This document shows positions 9,171-19,289 of a stretch of DNA of 20,395 bases, piece after piece. Source of the stretch: Lingula anatina (lineage: Eukaryota; Brachiopoda; Lingulata; Lingulida; Lingulidae); contig NW_019775635.1 in assembly GCF_001039355.2 (NCBI RefSeq), positions 207,671 to 228,065 of the forward strand. The letters run 5' to 3'. Position numbers and translations under genes: made by a program. Within the stretch, counting starts at the first letter, position 1. Every line of letters begins with the position of its first letter. The notes beneath the pieces are model-generated. The model was not told the origin of the DNA. It saw only the letters and a list, made by a program, of their open reading frames with translations, and made no database searches.

Positions 9171-11132
9171 TCAATGCCTTCCTCCCACCTGCCTGATCTG
9201 TATTCATTAAATCTATGTGAACTGCTTCTGAGGATAAATGGCCACTGGGATCTGAGAGAGAGAGAGCTAAGGAGAAAAGATAAAAATAAAGAGCATCCGA
9301 GGGCTTATCTAGCATACATAATAAATCCTATACCAGCCAGGTCAACCAACTGTGCCAGATTAAGATCTGTTCACCCCCCCCCCCCTCTCCAAGTCTCGAA
9401 ATCATGAATATTTTAAAATCACTGGCTAAAAGAACACTACTAGTGATGTTAGACGCCAGGTCAAAAAATAAGAAATAAAACAATTTCCAGCTTTTTATGC
9501 TTTACAAAATAAACGGATATATATCTAAAAAATAATATTCAGTAACAATACCTGAAAAAAATCCATTGTGAAAGATCAGTTGGATCCATTGAAGAAAGTG
9601 TGATTTTGTCAATAACTAAAAACGATCAATTTTTGCAACAAACCCGATAAGAAAAGTGTTTGCAGTTCATGAGTAATAGCCACATAGTGTTATCTTCGAT
9701 CATCTTCCCCAAGTTACGATGTTCATTCTTGCACAGATTTCAGCTTACTTGGAATCTGAGAGATGCAAGTTGCAGTATTGAAAGATTAGAGACAGTGATC
9801 TAAAACAATAATGGCAAAATATGGACTTCCTATTTCTGGGTGACAGAGGGCAATGCTTTCAGCATTTCAGTTGGTCTTAAAGGCCATGAGAAAAAAAAAT
9901 GCCGACTAAAAGGAGTTCTATATTCAGAGGACATAATCTGGGATGTCGAACTATGAATCACCTGCATAAAAGAGAGATGTTCAATCTTGCGTGTACCTTT
10001 CAGCAACCGTCTGGCCAAGCCATATCTCTGCATTATGAGGGAAATTACATTATAACATTATCAAAGCAACCAGTTCAAATCACTGAAGATGGATTGTGAA
10101 AGCAAAAAAAGGTTTGATTCAGTATATTCGAACATCTTTTTCTGAAAAGTGTGAGGAAACAACTCAGTTCATTTTATGAATTTTGGTGATTAATACATCA
10201 AGAAAAAGCATAATAGTGAACATTCAAAGATATGGATTTAAAAACTTTGACAGACGCCATGAGGTGTTTGGAACTGCAAAAATTCTTCACACGCGACACT
10301 GGATCTTTTAAGAAAGTAAATTCTGTAAAATTCTTTTCAAAATGATGTTTATAATAGGAGGGACTATGACAGCGATGGAAACCTCTGGGAAATACTGGTA
10401 CCACTATGGTTATTCATAGGCAGAGATAATAAAGGGCAAAGGAAATGAAGACCATTGGAAGGTCAGTGACAACAGCTCTGTGAAGCATACCTAACTCCTC
10501 TCAACTTTTGAACAAAGTTTATTTATGATGCATGGGAAAGACAAGTATTGGTAACTGCAACATATTCTAACAGCTACAGATCCCAATCCAATTTTTTTAC
10601 TCGTCAAGAAAAAAATAAATCTCATAGACAAGCTGGGATCAGGTTCAGGAACTAAGGCTTTGTGAGTAAATCATTAAGATGAGATTACACCACTGACATG
10701 TTTGGTACCTATGAGTAGTTATGATTTGATGTGACATGAAGACAGGTATTTTACCTGGTTCTCAGTACTTTGCAACACATCATGCAACCCCCCCTACAGG
10801 ATATTAGCTCCTTAGGTAAGTGTTTTATCCTACAGTGTACTGAACTGATCTCTTGACAGCTTTCACCCTCATTAATTGATCTTGATCACAGTGATAATTA
10901 CAGTAATAATCATCAAATTCCTTCCTGGCACATTCCTTTAAACTCTGAACATAACCACCAGATGGAGACACAATCATATGCGTGATGCTGCAAAACCATC
11001 CAATTAAAGGAAAGGCCATAAAAAAAGGTATAGAGTACATCTCCTGTGAGTCTCCGTTTCATGTGCCGTGGTAATTTTTTACTGATATGGGAAGATAATA
11101 TTTCAATATGCCTCTTTCTGAAATCACTGTCC
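9171..11132. other. Noncoding, intron-like, no gene seen
   Basis: Contains a GA tract at about 9256-9268 and a 12-base C run at 9374-9385. Several 60-100 codon frames on both strands overlap each other and have no recognisable domains. The minus frames at 10825-11221 were examined and not accepted as a gene. Confidence 0.5.
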
Positions 11133-11133
11133 T

Positions 11134-11150
11134 TGACCTTACCTTGACCT
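11134..11150 (-). promoter_or_regulatory. Perfect DR5 (RARE-like) element
   Basis: On the minus strand: AGGTCA, AGGTA, AGGTCA. Two consensus half-sites in direct orientation five bases apart match the classical retinoic acid response element layout. It sits in the proposed leader intron of the GALNT-like gene. Regulatory use is inference. Confidence 0.4.
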
Positions 11151-12374
11151 TTTCTTGGCCTCAGTTTAAACCCAATATGAATCTGACCTGTGGTAGCTGC
11201 CTGGCTGATCTGGTATCTCATTATATAAATAGTTAAATATTAGACTTGTAAAGTTAGCAGCTTGAATGGGCTAGTGAAACTTTCAGCAACTGTTTCATAC
11301 TATTAACCCAACATCGATAGATTCCAACGTCCCCAAAGGCCATCATTTAGATCAACTAGCAGTAAATTTTTAATAGAGACACAGTCGATGGATACTTACA
11401 CACAAAAACTCTGCATCTAGAACATCAGGTAGATCAAAAGTCTACTTTCTCTTCCTGCACATGCACAAAATCTCTAACTCGTCTCCAACTTATTGCCCCC
11501 GCTTTATCTTCCAGTCCAACTCCTCCACCATGTTAGCTAGGTCTGAAAGAAGAAATAAAATATACAGTGGATTGATCTGACAATCTGTTATATCCCATTA
11601 CAGCTCACATCCACAAATAATTCAAATGAAAATGTGAGCATTTCATTTTCAGCCATAAATAATAAAAATCAATGTCATAACGATGTCTGCACAATCTGCT
11701 TGATTTTCTGTGGATATATAATTAAGGGGACAATATCTGTATGTTGTTTTTGTAATCATAATACCAAATCATTTCATGAAGTAACCAGTGCTTTTGTTCC
11801 AAAAAACTGTCCCTATACCTACTAGTAACTACTGGCTGGGTTACCTACTGCACTGCAACCCTTGCTTAGGGCATGCTACTGTAACTGATAAATTGACTTA
11901 AGACAATATGTTGTTAATTTATAATTAAAATGTCATAAAATGAATTCCCAAGATTTTTCCGTACTAAAAATACTAGTATGTTATTTTAATTGTTTTAAAA
12001 AACAATACAAATGGCATGATGCAAAATTTAATATTTTTCTTTATTTTCAGTACACAGCTCTGTTTCTTTCAACCCATCCATTCAACTCTTTCAATACATA
12101 ACATAATTGCAATGTCTGTACCTACTTTTTCCCAATAAAACATTTGTAATTTAATCAGCTCTTCCCAAATCGATTCACAGTTCATGTTAACAAATGATGA
12201 TATTGGTTTGCTACTGGATAATAGGGAGGGAGGGAGGAGGAGAGGGAGAGAGAGACTTGACATCTGAGAGCAAATAAAACACTGATAAATTTGTAATAAA
12301 AGTACTACTGACAGGACTTTATAAAGATTTTCTCATTTTACCTTATCAAGAAGTGTGAAATCAAACCAGACATG
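11151..12374. other. Noncoding, intron-like, no gene seen
   Basis: AT-rich, with a purine-only GGGA/GA tract at about 12223-12254. No supported exon. Confidence 0.5.
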
Positions 12375-12680
12375 CTGAAACTGTCGGTCCGATCGGTCAT
12401 GAAAATTTGTCTGGACCAGTAAAAAAATGGACTTGGTCGGTCCAAAATTTACAGTCATCGTTCGATATACTTTACTAATAAAATTATATAAAACCCAAAG
12501 CGTTTTTTCCCTTCCATTTCAAACCTATCATATTCACAAACAAAGTAAGCTACCCTTATCGTACTGGTATTATCTGTTTCAAATGAATAGGGTGATTTTC
12601 GGTCCAACAAAAATCCATTCGGTCCGGCATATTTTTCATTACTGCCGGTCCAAATGTCCAGCCATTCTGAAAAGTTTTCA
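12375..12680. repeat. GGTCC-rich imperfect inverted repeat
   Basis: The left part (12381-12455) has CGGTCC, then ATGAAAATTTGTCTGGACC, then GGTCGGTCCAAAAT. The reverse complement of the right part (12594-12670) has a similar order: GGACC, ATGAAAAATATGCCGGACC, TTGGACCGAAAAT. The arms are diverged and about 140 bases apart. It is probably an old non-autonomous transposon. The 132-codon minus-strand frame covering part of it is likely a by-product. Confidence 0.55.
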
Positions 12681-12819
12681 GCAGGTCTGATCAAAGTCTC
12701 CAATTCAAAGCTGAAACTAGGCATATGGCATTGGGACATATATATATAGTCCCTTATCAGGTTTTCAGGAATAAGATTGCCATTTAGTGAAACAGTCGGA
12801 AAATATGGCATGGGGTCCA

Positions 12820-12833
12820 GGGGGGGGGGGGGN
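12820..12833. repeat. Poly-G run ending in an N
   Basis: Thirteen G, then an ambiguous base at 12833, where sequencing evidently could not resolve the run. Confidence 0.9.
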
Positions 12834-12931
12834 TCTCTTGTGTCTGTATCCATGGCACTATCAGTCTCTTGTGCCTGTATCCATGGAAATGTCAGTCTCT
12901 TGTGCCTGTATCCATGGAAATGTCAGTCTCT
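12834..12931. repeat. 31-bp tandem repeat, three copies
   Basis: Units start at TCTCTTGTG (12834, 12865 and 12896) and contain CTGTATCCATGG. The second and third copies are nearly identical; the first differs at several bases. A period of 31 is not a multiple of three, which argues against a coding repeat. Confidence 0.92.
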
Positions 12932-13073
12932 GGGGCTGGTCTAAACATCCTAATTTTCTACCCAAGTATATCACACACTGAAGATTTCATTTTTTTTCAC
13001 CAGTTCTCTCACTTACTAGTGCTTTGTCTCAATGCATCCATGCATGCTACTAGCATTTCCTTTCCTATTTTAG

Positions 13074-13167
13074 CAAATGATATGTTCCCAAAGCGTACTC
13101 CTGCCAGTCCTGGGCTTGTCAAGATGGAGGTTTGTCTCAATCTGAGCAGAACTAATGACGTGGATCA
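13074..13167 (+). CDS. Possible orphan exon (plus strand)
   Basis: A strong pyrimidine tract and TTTTAG acceptor are followed by a stop-free frame reading NDMFPKRTPASPGLVKMEV then CLNLSRTNDVD, ending at a GTAAGA donor. The in-phase is 1 and the out-phase is 2. The borders are good for so short a stretch. I considered a Cys-loop receptor first beta strand because of the alternating hydrophobic pattern and final D-V-D, but the match is too weak to name a family. Confidence 0.22.
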
Positions 13168-14000
13168 GTAAGACAGACAAATCTGTGTGAGAATTACAGC
13201 AGCTGTATCTATATAGTTACACATACGCCCCAGTCTGAATAATACTTCAATAAAACCCTCTAACTGTGTCATGGTGAAGATAACCACAGCAGCTTAGGTG
13301 TGGAGAATTCACGATGATTCTTCTGTGGTTATTTTATCATGAATCAGGTCACTTAAAACACAAGACTGTGTTTAAGATCTAAAACAGTTTCAAATATTGG
13401 AAAGAAAATGTGATTTCAAGGAAAACATCTGATGTGGCATGGCCAATAAAAAAGGAGGTCAACTTTACATATGATACATTACCTAAATCAATAAACCAAT
13501 ACACTGGCAATCATTATGTACACAACTTTAAATAAAAAATTGGTAAATACCCCCCCCCCCCCCAAACTCCCACTTGGCCTATATTAGGATCCAACATGTT
13601 CCTAGACGTACCAAATATGAACTAAACATACACATTATAAATTTAGTAAAAATACAACTTTGAAGAGTTAAATGCAAAACGAAAACCACTGAACGCCCCT
13701 CCAGCTCAGTATATCATAGCTACTCCTTCTGTGTATTTGTCTGCAGTAAAGTTTCTTGTATTAAAAACTTGTGATATAAAAAATACAGATACACACTAGT
13801 TCTTGGTGTTTTTGATGATAATTAAACAGCTAGGACACTCCAGTGAGTGTGGAGAATCAATCTGGTAAAAACAACATGTTGGGAAATAGAGGAGCAAATT
13901 CTCCTACATTGTAGTATACATAGAAATATAATTTGTCTACGACACCACACATAGTACAGTACTGAGTAAGTGCATGAAGAATGAACATATCAGTTTAACC
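13168..14000. other. Noncoding, with a small inverted repeat and a poly-C run
   Basis: ATAACCACAG at 13280-13289 is the reverse complement of 13323-13332, with weaker pairing outside to about 13269/13343. A 14-base C run occupies 13550-13563. No exon supported. Confidence 0.55.
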
Positions 14001-14002
14001 TA

Positions 14003-14210
14003 AGGGCACATTCAGAACAAGTCGATTCCCAGACTAACAGACACAAGAATCAAGTATGGTCGGCCCACTTGAAAGCTTGCTGCATGATCCCCTTTAAGAC
14101 ACTGAATAGATTTCCTGTGGGGATTACGGGTTATGCTTTCACGTGGGTCAGCCATACTTGATCTGCAGATCTGTTACTTAGCGGATCAACTTTGGTTGTA
14201 AATGTGGCCT
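14003..14210. mobile_element. MITE-like element 2 with ~66-bp inverted repeats and TA flanks
   Basis: The left arm 14003-14068 starts AGGGCACATTCAGAAC. The right arm 14143-14210 pairs with it, ending GTAAATGTGGCCT. TA lies at 14001-14002 and 14211-14212. The end sequence and length resemble the element at 2681, but the interiors differ, so they are related families and not copies. Confidence 0.85.
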
Positions 14211-14288
14211 TAGAAACTCAGTTCACTGCTGAAATTGCTGCAAATATTTTGAAATTTATCTTGTTGATATGTTGTCCAAAGCTTAGAC

Positions 14289-14372
14289 CACACACACATA
14301 CACACGCACACACAGACACACACACACACACACTCACACACACGCACACACACATCCACACACACACACACA
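14289..14372. repeat. Imperfect (CA)n microsatellite
   Basis: CA repeats with scattered G, T and C interruptions. Both strands give spurious Thr-His or Cys-Val frames here. Confidence 0.95.
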
Positions 14373-14727
14373 GTAACAAATACAGGAGAAGAAGAGAGAC
14401 ATTGTTTAAAACGCCACATCCCGCCATGCAGTGACCTTATGGCTAGGACACATGCATGTATATTACAGCAATGTACAGGCTTATGATAGATGGCTATAGA
14501 CTATGCCAATGTGCAAAACCCATCTTTCCATCACTGCAGTACCGATACTGTTGTTCATGACTAATAGCAACAACTTATCTAATCCACCGTGAATGAGGAA
14601 CTGTAACATGTACATGTAGTTACACTGCATTATGATGAAGCTCAGTGAAATGCTTTTATGTGGTATTTATATCAGGCAATACCTCTTCGGCATGTGTGAA
14701 ACGTTAAAAACATTCTCCTGACTCATC
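14373..14727. other. Noncoding, no feature recognised
   Basis: Contains ACATGCATGT-type palindromic bases near 14450 but no exon. It would be the start of the leader intron of the minus-strand gene. Confidence 0.45.
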
Positions 14728-14733
14728 ACTTAC

Positions 14734-14870
14734 CTCAGACGTGAGTTTTACACGGTTCAAATAACGTCAGTAAAGGTAAAAATCCGGAAGCACTTAAGAG
14801 AAAAACTTTTTCATGGGCGCTGCCATATTGGGTTTCTCTAGTTAAAAGAATGGCGCTCCGAGGATCACTG
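14734..14870 (-). promoter_or_regulatory. Candidate promoter and noncoding first exon of the GALNT11-like gene
   Basis: On the minus strand a near-consensus donor CTGAG/GTAAGT (GTAAGT at 14733-14728) closes a possible 5' exon. Just upstream are an ETS-like GCTTCCGGAT (about 14782-14791), and a YY1-like AATATGGCAGC (about 14819-14829). A second, oppositely oriented GAATGGCGC lies at about 14848-14856. ETS plus YY1 sites near the start are typical of TATA-less housekeeping promoters. A tiny upstream ORF (MKKFFS, 14814-14794) would lie in the leader. Assignment to the GALNT-like gene is inference: it is the nearest upstream donor of the right strand, about 7.9 kb from the acceptor at 6822. Confidence 0.42.
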
Positions 14871-15243
14871 ATCACCTTCAAATGAGAAAGAAAGCGGTAT
14901 ACATATCCTTGTGCAGTGTCGGTACGGCATTTACCCTATGGGGTTATAAGGAACCACTGTATCTAAAAAGAGATGTAATATACAGAGAGGCAAAGGAGAC
15001 ATGAAACTTGCATTCAGACAAAAATAGATAGGCTCTATAAATAAATTTTAAGTACATGTACAGGAGATGAAAAAACGTGCAAACGGATGAAATGTTCATC
15101 ATTAGTAGGCCTAGATCAGGGAAAACAAAAGGATTTTTAAAAAATGAAAAAAAAAAAATGAAAGTGGAACAGTACAAAATGACTGATTTAAATGTTTTAT
15201 GTAGCCTAATATAAACTAAAAGCCGAGTCTTATAAGGATGAAA

Positions 15244-15267
15244 GATGGTAATTAATGAATTACCATC
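15244..15267. repeat. Perfect 10-bp hairpin
   Basis: GATGGTAATT, loop AATG, then AATTACCATC. Confidence 0.85.
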
Positions 15268-16288
15268 GAAAAAGTATGGGGGCGTATAGGCCTATCACGG
15301 GAGTGAAACGTGTTTGGATACAATACATGTACATGAAAGTATGAGTGCATTTTAAAGTGAAGTTTTTAAAAAAATCAACTAATAATAATAATAATAATGA
15401 TATTTTTTAATGACGAGAATCCCCATTTTATGTAGACCAAGTATTTCGTTGTCTGCGTGGGGCATGCCTTAAATTGATCAAGAATAGGTACGGAATAAAT
15501 GGAAATAAAAATCGAAAAGTTATACCTACTGTAAGACTAGAAAATCCCATGATAAACTAAAAGGTTTATATGAACTTTTTTCTTAATATTAATTTTTACA
15601 GTATGTCCGACGTATGGTAGGCCTACTAGGCCTAATATTGCTCAAATTTCGGAAGACGGAACGTTTTAAATAGCGGCGCGTTTAGTAAAGGCATATTCTG
15701 TTTGGAATGTTCGCACCAAATTTATTTTTCATCGAGAAAAAAAGGTAATTTTCACCCATTCTCAAGTTATTGAAGGGACCCTTTTTGCGCTTGGATGAGA
15801 TGTTATTTCCAACTAAATAACTTAGTTCGTAACGAATCCGATTCGTTTAGACCACCACGTCTTCCTGACATTTCAGTAGGAAACATCGAAATTTGGTGCT
15901 TTTAATTTGAGAGGTTTTATAATTTTAAAAGTCTGCATTGGTAGCTCTGCAGGGCATCTAGTTTTAAAAATGATTTGGGGACATTTCTAACGGCGTATAA
16001 AGTATCATTTTAATAATGTCTTAGATATTGGCAAATCAATTTTAACTGATATTTAATTAAAATATTAGCAGATAAAATATTAAATTTTAATTGAAACATT
16101 AGCGGATTTCTCGTCCGTACATCGCAAAAATTACGTAGCGGCGCATTTCATATTTAAATAAATCCGAAGATAACGCGCATTTTATTTTTATGTTTTATTA
16201 AATTTGAAGAAATTTCCAGCGATAGCATGGCACAGTGTCCTTACTGACAAAATGTAAATGTTTTTTTTTCACATTCATGTGAAGATCT

Positions 16289-16323
16289 GTCGCGGTACTA
16301 CCTTTATATCTACGTACCGCGAC
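16289..16323. repeat. Perfect 10-bp GC-rich hairpin
   Basis: GTCGCGGTAC at 16289-16298 pairs exactly with GTACCGCGAC at 16314-16323 across a 15-base loop. The GC-rich arms stand out from the AT-rich surroundings. Confidence 0.85.
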
Positions 16324-16492
16324 GACACTAGTCTAGTTGTACATTTATTTTAATTTTTCAAACTATGTAAAACCTATGCATATAGGAGCTAGGATAAAGA
16401 TAAAACCATACACGGTTCTTCAGTTGCCTGTCTTTTATAGTACCTACAAACTTCCAGCAATGTAAAGTTCTGATTTTCATCACAAATATAGC

Positions 16493-16521
16493 CAGGGAAT
16501 TATATATGATATAATTCCCTG
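16493..16521. repeat. Perfect 13-bp hairpin
   Basis: CAGGGAATTATAT, loop ATG, then ATATAATTCCCTG. The longest perfect short-loop palindrome in this intergenic stretch. No T-run follows, and bacterial terminator logic does not apply here. Confidence 0.9.
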
Positions 16522-16975
16522 ATATAGCATAGCTCATTGGCGGCTAACGAGTTCTTTAGAGCTAAAAATTCTTAAGTACATGAGTGTGAAAAGACCGAAC
16601 ACAAAGTTAGAACGACCAGCAAAGATATATGAAATAATAAAACCATTTAGGTATATCGATACGTTAGGATCTATTTCCTTATCCGATTAGATTATGCAAC
16701 AATAAACCTCGTTATGATGTTGGTGTTTCATCAAAAATACATAGATTCGCTTATTCGATCTTTCTTGTCAAAATTGTTTTTGGTTTCAAGCAGATCAACT
16801 TTACCTGAATAACTATCACCACAGTTTTAACGTCTATTTAATTATAACAATAAGTACAGAAATCTGGTGCCAGGGAATCTTATACACGTATGGATTACTT
16901 CGGATTTTATCAGTAAACGGGCAAAGCAAAAGTTAGTTTAATGGAACATCGTAATAAAGGGGCCATATTTCATTG

Positions 16976-16999
16976 AAAAAAAAAAAAAAAAAAAAAAAA
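16976..16999. repeat. Poly-A run (24 nt)
   Basis: Uninterrupted A run. No retrotransposon body was recognised upstream. Confidence 0.95.
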
Positions 17000-17043
17000 G
17001 GAATTGATTTTACACCGTTGTCGTTAACCACGATGTCTGACTT

Positions 17044-17272
17044 AAACCGCATTCAGATTCACACATCGCACTAGCTTGAACGGTCCAACTCTGCAGGGAA
17101 TTCTCGTTAAAGGGCAATCAGTGGATCAGCTTAATTTAATTACCTGGCACGCCTCCTAGAGCAGCTAGGGGGTAATTAACTGTTGTGTGCTGATTGAGCT
17201 GATTGTACTGATTGCACTTTAACAAGAATCCCCGACCTAGCTATAGTTCGATGTGTGAATCTAAATGCGCCA
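17044..17272. mobile_element. MITE-like element 4, relative of the element at 8934
   Basis: The left arm (17044 to about 17121) contains TTCAGATTCACACATCG and ends GGGCAATCAG. The right arm (17209-17272) begins CTGATTGCACTTTAAC and ends GTGTGAATCTAAATGCG. The interior GAGCAGCTAGGGGGTAA and GTGCTGATTGAGCT match the element at 8934, so the two are members of one family. No clear target-site duplication remains. Confidence 0.85.
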
Positions 17273-18228
17273 AGAGTTACGGTGTAAGGCGCAAACCGAT
17301 CGAAATGGGAGGATTTTTGGATTCATTATAATCATAATTATGATTTAGAAGATTTAAACTGCAATTGTTGTAAAAATGTAAGTAAACAAATAAAAAAAAC
17401 CCATCGAAAGTAGAAATTATATAGCTCAGAGGTAAGCGATTCCGTTCACTTGAAAATGGGACAGAAAACGACAACAGAGTAGAGTTTCTTTGTGGAAGTA
17501 TCCATGTTTTCACAGATACAAAGGTGGAATGTTTATCAGATTCGATGTTTCGCCGGCAATTCCTGTCTGTCTTGAGAGGAAGGGGGGAGAGGGAGAGGGT
17601 ATATAGGCCTATAGTTGTTTTGAATTAAACTATATGGTGAATTTGGCACTGTTAATTAAAATCAAATTAATGAAATGTACCAAATTTCATTTCTTTGGAT
17701 ATTTGGTCTCGACATTTCCACCTGCGCCTTTTTAAAAGAAGATTTTTTTTAATTTATAAAGAAAAAGGATGACAAGACGGATAGGCGTACTTATGAGACA
17801 AAGTCTTCATAAAAGTTATTCAAAAGGAAAACGGTTTGTTAGGCCAATCATGTAGGGCCTATCCGCCTCTTTTAAAACAGAGTGTAGCCTACTATGTTTG
17901 GGAATGAAATGAAGGAAACAAGTATTTTTACAACCGCGCCATGGAATCGCTGTTTAATTTAAATTGCAATCAGAAATCCATGGCCCCAAATCGCAAATTG
18001 GCAAATTGTTGTAGGTCTATATAGTAGCCAATAGGCCTACATAAGACCTGTATGAATTGAAAGCCTTGTCCAGGAGTGCCTGAATTACTTAGGCCCTGCA
18101 TGTGATATTCATATTTAGAGAATTTGTTCCCAAATAATATGTGGTATTTTATTAACGTAGGCCTACGTGCAATATAAATTTGCGCTTACGACATAGGTTA
18201 TTTATTGCAGGCCCCTATTAATCCTATA
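17273..18228. other. Intergenic, no gene seen
   Basis: AT-rich with a GGGGAGAGGGAGAGGG purine stretch near 17582-17598 and TAGGCCTA palindromes at 17605, 18033 and 18159. The last is embedded in the 14-bp perfect palindrome ACGTAGGCCTACGT (18155-18168). Confidence 0.55.
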
Positions 18229-18229
18229 C

Positions 18230-18406
18230 TAGGGGCGGATTTAGGCTGTCTTCTGGGTCTTCTGGAAGACTGTCAGATTTTCAAGTTTACGTTGTCAGCC
18301 ATCTAATGTTTTCTGTTGGAAGACGGACAAAAATGGAAGATGGATCAACAAAGATGATTTGGAAATTAATTAAGACTGTCAGAAAATATCTCTGGATCCG
18401 CCCCTG
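18230..18406. mobile_element. hAT-like MITE with (C)AGGGGCGGAT ends
   Basis: The left end reads TAGGGGCGGATTTAGG and the right end GGATCCGCCCCTG, the reverse complement of CAGGGGCGGATCC. CAGGGGCGGA-type termini are typical of non-autonomous hAT elements. The element is about 177 bp, AT-rich, and has GTCTTCT/GAAGAC-type subrepeats inside. I could not find a clear 8-bp target duplication, so the superfamily call is inference from the ends. Confidence 0.7.
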
Positions 18407-18960
18407 TAGCCTATAGGCCTACAACCATGAAGGGCCTATGTTATTTATGTTCCTGTAAGATCTTTTAAATTTATTTCCAACGGTGAATACAAGATATTCC
18501 TACAGCTTAGTCCAAAAGTTTGCAATTTGCAAATAATAAATTATTTCATATAGGGTGTACAAAATTTGTGGACTTAGGCCCTACGAACTACCATCTAAAC
18601 GCAACTACATAGGGGGGCTATGGAGGCTCCATGTTCAGGCCTTATGAAAATATTATAGTAATTTAAAACTCGGGTGTTCTTAATTCGCAGCCCACTTGTG
18701 GAACTTTGCCGTCACTTCTCTGTCGCACTGTGACAAACCAAAGTCAGAGTTACTGCAAGAGAATAATTTAGGTCGGTTTTATCAGGTCGCATTCCTAATT
18801 TTAGACACACCGCAAGGTGCTTGTTTACAGAAAGAGCGGCTGCTACGAATCTGCCGACCACCAAGTTGCAAATTTTTAAGCGTTAATGGTAATTTAGAGC
18901 AGGAACGCTGCTTGGACGTCGCATTGGGGATTTAATCTAGCTATATTTAGTTTTCGATCA
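18407..18960. other. Upstream region of the plus-strand gene
   Basis: A TAGGCCTA palindrome lies at 18414. From about 18690 the sequence becomes more GC-balanced, and an 80-codon frame without an ATG start (18696-18935) follows a TTCGCAG acceptor-like site. I do not accept it as coding; it may be part of the promoter or leader. Confidence 0.4.
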
Positions 18961-19289
18961 CTCTGGGAAGCACGTTTTTATTCAAGACTTGTTGCTTTTG
19001 TAGGTTGCATGTCGGTGCGACCGCAGCATAAGCGGAGTAAAGCCGGGGAAGTTTGTGGGTCAACAAGCAGCTGATATCTTGCGTGCATTCTTGCTTTAAT
19101 AGTGCAGTGTCAGCACGTGTTGGAGGGCACAGTCCTGAACGCTTGCAGACATCACGTCAACTTCGCCCAAGTATTCATTTCGGATTAAACATACGTGGAT
19201 TCTACGGGAGTTAACTACAGGTGGTACCTGAAAATTTTGTCTACAATACGACGTTGACGACAACAGAAGTAGAAAAGAAGGCAGCAGCT
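18961..19289 (+). promoter_or_regulatory. Probable 5' leader/promoter-proximal region of plus-strand gene
   Basis: Relatively CpG-rich sequence upstream of the ATG at 19290. It contains a 21-codon upstream ORF (19009-19074, MSVRPQHKRSKAG...) and a TTAACTACAG acceptor-like site ending at 19220. The transcription start is not defined by the sequence. Confidence 0.4.

Larger units (their letters stand above)
14871..17040. other. Intergenic region between divergent gene starts
   Basis: No coding exon seen. It holds TAGGCCTA palindromes (15107, 15288, 15619, 15628), an ATA/ATT tract at 15381-15398, two GCGGCGCRTTT motifs (about 15673 and 16139), three perfect hairpins and a poly-A run at 16976-16999. 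Base composition shifts to more CpG between about 15.6 and 16.4 kb. Confidence 0.55.

Noticed and set aside
9061-9407. Open frames on both strands over 9061-9407
   Set aside because: They lie in and across the inverted arms of a MITE-like element.
9830-10099. Overlapping 66-67 codon frames on opposite strands
   Set aside because: Mutually antisense, no domain, no convincing splice borders.
10825-11221. Overlapping minus-strand frames of 71 and 102 codons
   Set aside because: Two frames compete over the same bases, neither has a recognisable domain; considered but not supported as a gene.
12455-12853. Longest minus-strand frame (132 codons)
   Set aside because: It crosses a poly-G run with an N, the 31-bp tandem repeat region and the GGTCC inverted repeat; openness is better explained by repeat composition.
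12834-12931. 31-bp tandem repeat as a CRISPR array
   Set aside because: The units are contiguous with no spacers, and the genome is eukaryotic.
16493-16521. Hairpin read as a transcription terminator
   Set aside because: The window is eukaryotic and no T-run follows; intrinsic terminator logic does not apply.
18696-18935. Plus-strand 79-codon frame
   Set aside because: It has no ATG start, no family match, and lies in the likely promoter or leader region.
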